Made by a program: the position numbers and the translations under genes
Assembly: GCA_040389065.1 (NCBI GenBank)
Contig: JAZKAR010000038.1
Location: 1 to 6,967 of the forward strand
Reading direction: 5' to 3'
Source of the DNA: JAZKAR01 sp040389065
GTDB lineage: Bacteria; Pseudomonadota; Gammaproteobacteria; Burkholderiales; Casimicrobiaceae
DNA length: 6,967 nt
Shown here: positions 1 through 4,106 of the stretch, piece by piece
Numbering within the stretch: the stretch's first letter is position 1
Layout: each line of letters opens with the position of its first letter
The notes under the pieces: model-generated
Told to the model about the DNA's origin: nothing
The model's database searches: none
Seen by the model: the letters and a program-made list of their open reading frames with translations, nothing else

Positions 1-66
1 TTTTTCAAGCTTGAGCAAGAATGCGCCCGTTGTTTTATCCTGCGTTTTCATACGTTTATATCTCAT
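1..66 (-). CDS. Possible N-terminus of an unidentified leftward gene (partial, runs off the left edge)
   Basis: On the minus strand an open frame runs to the left edge without a stop. An in-frame TGA at 85-87 bounds it upstream. Two in-frame ATGs are available, at 66 and at 51. They would give a peptide beginning MRYKRMKTQDKTTGAF, or the same peptide from the second Met. The second ATG has a weak purine stretch (GAGA) about ten bases upstream; the first has no clear Shine-Dalgarno sequence. The peptide is hydrophilic, has no signal peptide, and matches no family I recognise. Only 22 codons are visible, so an open frame of this length could occur by chance. If real, the gene is divergent from the TPR-glycosyltransferase gene and would share its upstream region. 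Confidence 0.3.
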   Translation of the reverse strand, partial: MRYKRMKTQDKTTGAFLLKLEK

Positions 67-97
67 TGCGTGAGGTGTGTCGTATCAAAGTGATATT

Positions 98-131
98 GGT
101 TATTAACTATCGGAAAAGTTAAATAAAAACC
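98..131. promoter_or_regulatory. Inverted repeat upstream of the left-edge frame (possible operator)
   Basis: TTAACT (103-108) and AGTTAA (117-122) are perfect inverted arms separated by 8 bases. The symmetry extends outward imperfectly: GGTTA on the left is mirrored by TAAAAACC on the right, with a few inserted A bases. A dyad of this size could bind a dimeric regulator or form a hairpin upstream of the leftward frame. AT-rich DNA produces such arms by chance, and there is no second copy in the window to support an operator role. Confidence 0.25.
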
Positions 132-633
132 TCTGTTTTAATGGTTAAAAATTTATATAAAAGAAAGATGCTATTTAAGTTATGGTCGAATGCGGCGCAA
201 AGTACAAACCATTTTTAAGCTGAAAAACAATACCTTAATATAAGATTTATTAGGAAAAAGGTGATGAATTATGATGTGTGATAGGGTTTTCGCTATGTGT
301 TTGTGAGCATGGAGAACAAATAAAAAAAGTAACTTAAATACAACGTTTTTAAAGTGTGATTAATTTCTTTATCGATGAAAGCGATTAAAGAGCAGTAAAG
401 GAAAGTACGTTGAGTAAGAAGATAAGCTGCGATCAAATTTAAAAGGTATAGAAGTTAGAATATTATTTTTATATAAATAACGTTATCTTTAAAATGAAGC
501 GTCTCCAGTAATGTAGAGCTTATACATACATTCTTTTAGTAATGGTATTTTGCCAAGCGTATTGTTTGCGATACCAAGCGTTATTAAAGCTGTCGTGTAT
601 AAGTTATATGTTTCTTGAATCGGCACCTGAGAG

Positions 634-638
634 AAAGG
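634..638 (+). promoter_or_regulatory. Ribosome binding site that decides the TPR gene start
   Basis: AAAGG lies 8 bases before ATG 647. The purine-rich stretch GAGAAAGGCAAGGG runs almost up to the start codon. The alternative in-frame ATGs at 542 and 608 have no such sequence upstream, so 647 is the preferred start. Confidence 0.55.
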
Positions 639-646
639 CAAGGGTC

Positions 647-2788
647 ATGCCATCAAATACGAAAACTATACCGTTGTTAGACTTGCCAGAAAATGTGCTT
701 TTTTCTGCTATGGAGCGTGCGATACAACATTATCAGCAAGCTATTTCTTTACAAATGAATGGTCATTTGAATGAGGCAGAATCAAGCTATAACACAGCGA
801 TTACATTAAACCCTTCTTTTGCTGAGGCTTATAATAATCGAGGAACCGTGCGGTACCAAAAGGGGCTGCTTGAAGCAGCGCTAAGAGACTATGAGCAGGC
901 GTTGCAATTAAAATCAAATTATCCTGAAGCCTTTAATAATCTTGGGGTAGTGCTTCAATTATTTAAGCGATTGGATGAGTCGTTGTATTGTTATCAGCGT
1001 TCGTTGGCATTAAATCCTAATTACTCTGAAGCGCTTTATAATCAAGGTACAGTATTAAATGAAAAGGGTCTTCAGGAGGCAGCGCTTGAATGCTTTGATA
1101 AGGCCCTTCAAATTAAGCAATTTCCTGAGCTTTGGAATGACAGAGGCGGTGTATTGCAAGACATGGGTAAATTAAATGAGGCAGTTGAAAGTTATAATCA
1201 AGCGCTTTATTTAAGAAAAGATTATGCAGAGGCTCTTAATAATAGAGGAATTGCCCAGCAAGAGTTAGATCGATTTCCAGAGGCGCTAGCAAGTTTTGAC
1301 AAAGCGTTAATGATAAAAAAAGATTATTTTGAGGCATGGAATAATCGAGGAAATATTTTGCGCGATATTCATCATTATGATGAATCATTGTATTGCTATG
1401 ATCAGGCATTAGCTATTAAGCCTGATTATATAGAAGCCTTAAATAATAAAGGTTATACCTTACATATTATGGCGCGGTTTGATAAAGCGTTAGATTATTT
1501 TAATATGGCCTTAGGGCTAGAGTCAGAGTCTGTAGATGTGGAGTTAATTAAACAACACGTACAAGAAAATGCGCATCTTAGCTCGAATCAAGAAATACCC
1601 AAGCTTAGTCAGGTGAAAGCAGTTATTTTTCGTAATCGAGGTAATACGCTATTTGCCTTGCATCGTTATGACGAGGCTTTACAGAGCTTTGATATTGCTT
1701 CTGTATGTAATCCGCACTACATTGAAGCTCTAGATAATAAGGCAACAGTATTATGGGCAATGCGACGTTTTGGTGAGGCTTTAGCCTACTATGACAGAGC
1801 AATTATGCGTGAACCTGAGCGTATTGATCATCGCTACAATAAGAGCATTGGCGAGTTAGCGTTAGGGTTTTTGAAAAGCGGATGGGAAGGCTATGAAAAT
1901 CGGCTTAAAATAAAAGCATTTAGAGAAAAGCTCTCGCTTTCTTCATTTGATAATTTGCCGCGTTGGGATGGTAAAAAATCTCTTAAAGGGAAAAAAATTC
2001 TTATATGCCATGAGCAAGGAATGGGAGATGCATTACAATTTAGCCGTTACGCAAATATTTTGAAGCAGACGCATGATGCAAACGTTATTTTAGAAACACT
2101 TGTACCAATCAAACATCTAATGCAAAGCTTGGATGAGGGTATTGAGATTATTACAAAATCTGTTGATGCCTACCCTGATGTAGATTTTTACGTTCCTTTA
2201 ATGAGCTTGCCTTATGCGTGTCAGACCACACTTAAAACTATTCCTGCTCAGGTTCCTTATTTGCATGCCGATTCAACGTATTTAGAAAAATGGCAGAAGC
2301 AACTAGGTGAGAAAACAGATAAAGTACGTATTGGTTTGGTATGGGCAGGAAACCCCACCCATAGAAATGATCATAATCGATCGATAGCCTTAGAAAAATT
2401 ATTACCGCTAACAGAGCTATCATTAGAGTTTTACAGCTTACAAAAACATACATCAGATCATGCTGTTCAATTGTGTTTAGATTGTGGAATTTACGATTTA
2501 AAAGAAGATTTATTAGATTTTTCAGATACGGCGGCTGTTATTGAGCTATTGGATATCGTAATTACTGTCGATACCTCTGTTGCGCATCTGGCCGGAGCCT
2601 TAGCGAAACCTGTATGGATTTTATTGCCTTTTATGTCAGACTGGCGGTGGTTAATGGATAGGGAAGATTGCCCATGGTATCCCACTGCTCGTTTATTTAG
2701 ACAAACCACACCTGGCGATTGGGATAGTGTGGTAGAACGGCTTAAAGCTGCTTTGCATCCTTATGCTGTTGAAAATAAATACTCGTAG
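647..2788 (+). CDS. TPR-repeat protein fused to a heptosyltransferase-like (GT-B) glycosyltransferase domain
   Basis: This 713-residue cytoplasmic protein has no signal peptide or membrane segment. Residues about 25-390 form ten TPR units of roughly 34 residues, most with the xEAxxNRG and DxALxLKP signatures. Repeat 4 is one residue short, and a charged 31-residue linker (about 294-324) separates repeats 8 and 9. Residues about 425-710 match the ADP-heptose:LPS heptosyltransferase (Glyco_transf_9-like) fold: HEQGMGDALQF (455-465), RIGLVWAGNP (561-570), and the nucleotide-sugar-site motif DTSVAHLAGALAKP (642-655), followed by DWRWLMDREDCPWYP. TPR-GT proteins of this type are common beside surface-polymer and adhesin genes. 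The donor and acceptor are unknown, and transfer of sugar to the neighbouring adhesin is only inference. The frame stays open upstream to ATG 542, which would add 35 residues, but only ATG 647 has a Shine-Dalgarno sequence. The gene ends with TAG. The fold assignment is secure; the function is not. Confidence 0.9.
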   Translation: MPSNTKTIPLLDLPENVLFSAMERAIQHYQQAISLQMNGHLNEAESSYNTAITLNPSFAEAYNNRGTVRYQKGLLEAALRDYEQALQLKSNYPEAFNNLGVVLQLFKRLDESLYCYQRSLALNPNYSEALYNQGTVLNEKGLQEAALECFDKALQIKQFPELWNDRGGVLQDMGKLNEAVESYNQALYLRKDYAEALNNRGIAQQELDRFPEALASFDKALMIKKDYFEAWNNRGNILRDIHHYDESLYCYDQALAIKPDYIEALNNKGYTLHIMARFDKALDYFNMALGLESESVDVELIKQHVQENAHLSSNQEIPKLSQVKAVIFRNRGNTLFALHRYDEALQSFDIASVCNPHYIEALDNKATVLWAMRRFGEALAYYDRAIMREPERIDHRYNKSIGELALGFLKSGWEGYENRLKIKAFREKLSLSSFDNLPRWDGKKSLKGKKILICHEQGMGDALQFSRYANILKQTHDANVILETLVPIKHLMQSLDEGIEIITKSVDAYPDVDFYVPLMSLPYACQTTLKTIPAQVPYLHADSTYLEKWQKQLGEKTDKVRIGLVWAGNPTHRNDHNRSIALEKLLPLTELSLEFYSLQKHTSDHAVQLCLDCGIYDLKEDLLDFSDTAAVIELLDIVITVDTSVAHLAGALAKPVWILLPFMSDWRWLMDREDCPWYPTARLFRQTTPGDWDSVVERLKAALHPYAVENKYS

Positions 2789-2996
2789 AGTAATGTTGTT
2801 GTATTTAAATTCTTGCAACACCGATTCAATTATGATTGACTAATGTTATGTAATTTCTAGTAATATAAATGCATCATAAAAAAGGAGATAATAGTTGCGA
2901 TTAAAATGTTTTTAGTGCTTGTTGAAAGTTAAAAAAGATAAATTAAATAATTGAGTTTTATAAAGTATCTTTAAATACCTTAAGTTAAAATAATAA

Positions 2997-3025
2997 TTGA
3001 AAATTTAGTCTGGATTTTTGATAGT
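2997..3025 (+). promoter_or_regulatory. Candidate sigma70-like promoter for the SapC gene
   Basis: TTGAAA (2997-3002, five of six matches to the -35 consensus) is followed after exactly 17 bases by GATAGT (3020-3025, four of six matches to -10). Transcription would start near 3032, leaving a leader of about 80 bases. A second -10-like box, TATACT at 3055-3060, has no matching -35 box. The AT-rich background makes chance matches likely. Confidence 0.3.
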
Positions 3026-3098
3026 ATTTCAATGCTTTATTTTTAATGATTTTTTATACTAAGTTTAAGATATTTAAAGATGCCTTTTCACTATAAAT

Positions 3099-3103
3099 AA
3101 GGA
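3099..3103 (+). promoter_or_regulatory. Ribosome binding site of the SapC gene
   Basis: AAGGA ends 7 bases before ATG 3111, a standard Shine-Dalgarno position. It supports this ATG as the start. Confidence 0.65.
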
Positions 3104-3110
3104 TACAGCA

Positions 3111-3893
3111 ATGGATAGACTCTCAAAAACTTATTCTAAAGAGAAAAACCTTTCCAAGGTACAGGCAGCAAAAGGCGTAGCGATTGCAGAGCGTTTTGGG
3201 CGCGCTAAACTTTTAGACAGGGAGCTTCATAAAGATATAAAGCTTAACAGAGAGGCAGGGTTTGAATTCGCTCGTTTAGAAATCGCTGTTCCATTAATTG
3301 TTAATGAGTTTTCTATTGCTGCTCGCGATGTCCCTATTGTTTTTTCAGCCGGTGATGGTATTCCATTGGCTGTTTTAGGCATTCGTCCTGATCAAAATTT
3401 ATTTGTTGATGCAGATGGTCATTGGAAAGCAGGGTGTTATATACCTGCTCATCTGCGCCGCTATCCTTTTATTCTTCATGAAGATGAAGTAAATAAGCGC
3501 TTTTCGTTATGCATAGATGAATCAGCGGAGCATTTTAAAGAAGATAAAGCGCATGATAATGGAGAGCCTTTATTTGTTGAAGAAAAGCCAGCTCCATTTG
3601 TAACAGAAATGCTAGGTTTTTTAGGTGATATGCAACAAGGTTTGCAAATGACGCAAGATTACATAGGTGCGTTAAAAAAAGAAAACTTGTTAATAGAGCA
3701 AAATGCACAAATTGAGTTAAGAAATGGAGAAAAGCCTAGGTTAGATGGATTTTTTATCATAGATGAAGCTAAATTCAATACCTTGCCTGAAACTGTTCTT
3801 AAAGAGTGGCAAACTAAAGGGTGGCTGGCATTTACGTATTTTCATTTACAGTCACAATTAAACTGGCAACGTTTAATTGATATGTCTTTATAG
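3111..3893 (+). CDS. SapC-family protein
   Basis: This 260-residue protein shows the conserved landmarks of the SapC family in order. They are a His in the N-terminal segment (LHKDIKLN, 39-46), PLIVNEFSIAARDVPIVFSA (61-80), the core LGIRPDQNLFVDADGHW (89-105), YIPAHLRRYPFIL (110-122), LCIDE (133-137), a GEPLF element (151-155), DGFFIIDEAKFNTLP (212-226) and a C-terminal GWLAFTYFHLQSQLNW (237-252). Length is normal for the family and no signal peptide or membrane helix is visible, so it is probably cytoplasmic. The family is named after a gene of the Campylobacter fetus S-layer protein secretion cluster. Its biochemical role is not established, and it also occurs in many proteobacteria without S-layers. 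Residues 1-38, rich in Lys and Arg, look less conserved. It lies downstream of the TPR-glycosyltransferase gene on the same strand and converges on the adhesin gene, which fits a surface-protein locus but does not prove a shared function. Confidence 0.88.
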   Translation: MDRLSKTYSKEKNLSKVQAAKGVAIAERFGRAKLLDRELHKDIKLNREAGFEFARLEIAVPLIVNEFSIAARDVPIVFSAGDGIPLAVLGIRPDQNLFVDADGHWKAGCYIPAHLRRYPFILHEDEVNKRFSLCIDESAEHFKEDKAHDNGEPLFVEEKPAPFVTEMLGFLGDMQQGLQMTQDYIGALKKENLLIEQNAQIELRNGEKPRLDGFFIIDEAKFNTLPETVLKEWQTKGWLAFTYFHLQSQLNWQRLIDMSL

Positions 3894-4014
3894 TTAATGA
3901 TATAGATACCTATGTTGATCTGGTAGTTATGTTTAAGCTATAGGATTTAGTGTTTTTTATTAAATGCTTAAAGCAATGGCTATAGCTATCAGGTCAAATT
4001 TTTTATTATATTAA

Positions 4015-4040
4015 CGAAAAATCTAATGCCTGCAAGGCAT
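4015..4040 (-). terminator. Possible terminator of the adhesin gene
   Basis: Read on the minus strand, ATGCCT-TGC-AGGCAT is a perfect 6-bp stem with a 3-base loop (4026-4040). Four bases later comes a run of five T. It lies about 65 bases past the adhesin stop codon, in the convergent spacer. The stem is short, so this is tentative. No T tract follows the stem on the plus strand, so it would not serve the SapC gene well. A nearby GCC/GGC hairpin at 4049-4059 is weaker. Confidence 0.35.
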
Positions 4041-4106
4041 CCTTAAAAGCCCAAAAGGCACTTTCAACATTCAGCTGTGTAATCTGTATCTAAAATACAT
4101 TCTAAA

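Larger units (their letters stand above)
67..646. other. AT-rich upstream region without a recognisable gene
   Basis: I see no convincing gene here on either strand. The DNA is very AT-rich and full of stops. Several -10-like hexamers occur, for example TAGAAT at 456-461, TATTAT at 461-466 and TATAAA at 472-477, but none has a good TTGACA-like box at the right distance. I therefore assign no promoter for the downstream TPR gene. A frame open from ATG 542 runs into that gene, but it lacks a ribosome binding site and the peptide encoded by 542-646 does not look like part of the protein. The only structured element I can support is the inverted repeat at 98-131. Confidence 0.6.
2789..3110. other. 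AT-rich intergenic region between the TPR-GT and SapC genes
   Basis: This 322-base spacer contains no open frame of useful length. I see no strong terminator after the TPR-GT gene; the only stem is TGTTG (2797-2801) with CAACA (2816-2820), with a 14-base loop and no T tract. The spacing and the promoter-like boxes at 2997-3025 suggest that the SapC gene can be transcribed separately from the gene upstream. Confidence 0.55.

Noticed and set aside
271..306. Eleven-codon frame starting MMCDRVFAMCL, downstream of a purine-rich stretch
   Set aside because: It is too short to support, sits over 300 bases from the next gene, and shows no attenuator-like hairpins after it.
2238..2709. Two short minus-strand open frames (2238-2453 and 2491-2709) inside the TPR-glycosyltransferase gene
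   Set aside because: They lie wholly opposite conserved glycosyltransferase motifs and encode no recognisable protein.
1919..2788. Identification of the glycosyltransferase as an HMW1C or OGT-type (GT41) enzyme because it carries TPRs
   Set aside because: The visible motifs GMGD and DTSVAHLAGALAKP fit the heptosyltransferase-like family instead, so no gene symbol from HMW1C or OGT is assigned.
2797..2820. Hairpin after the TPR-glycosyltransferase gene as a terminator
   Set aside because: The stem is only 5 bp with a 14-base loop, is AT-rich, and has no T tract after it.
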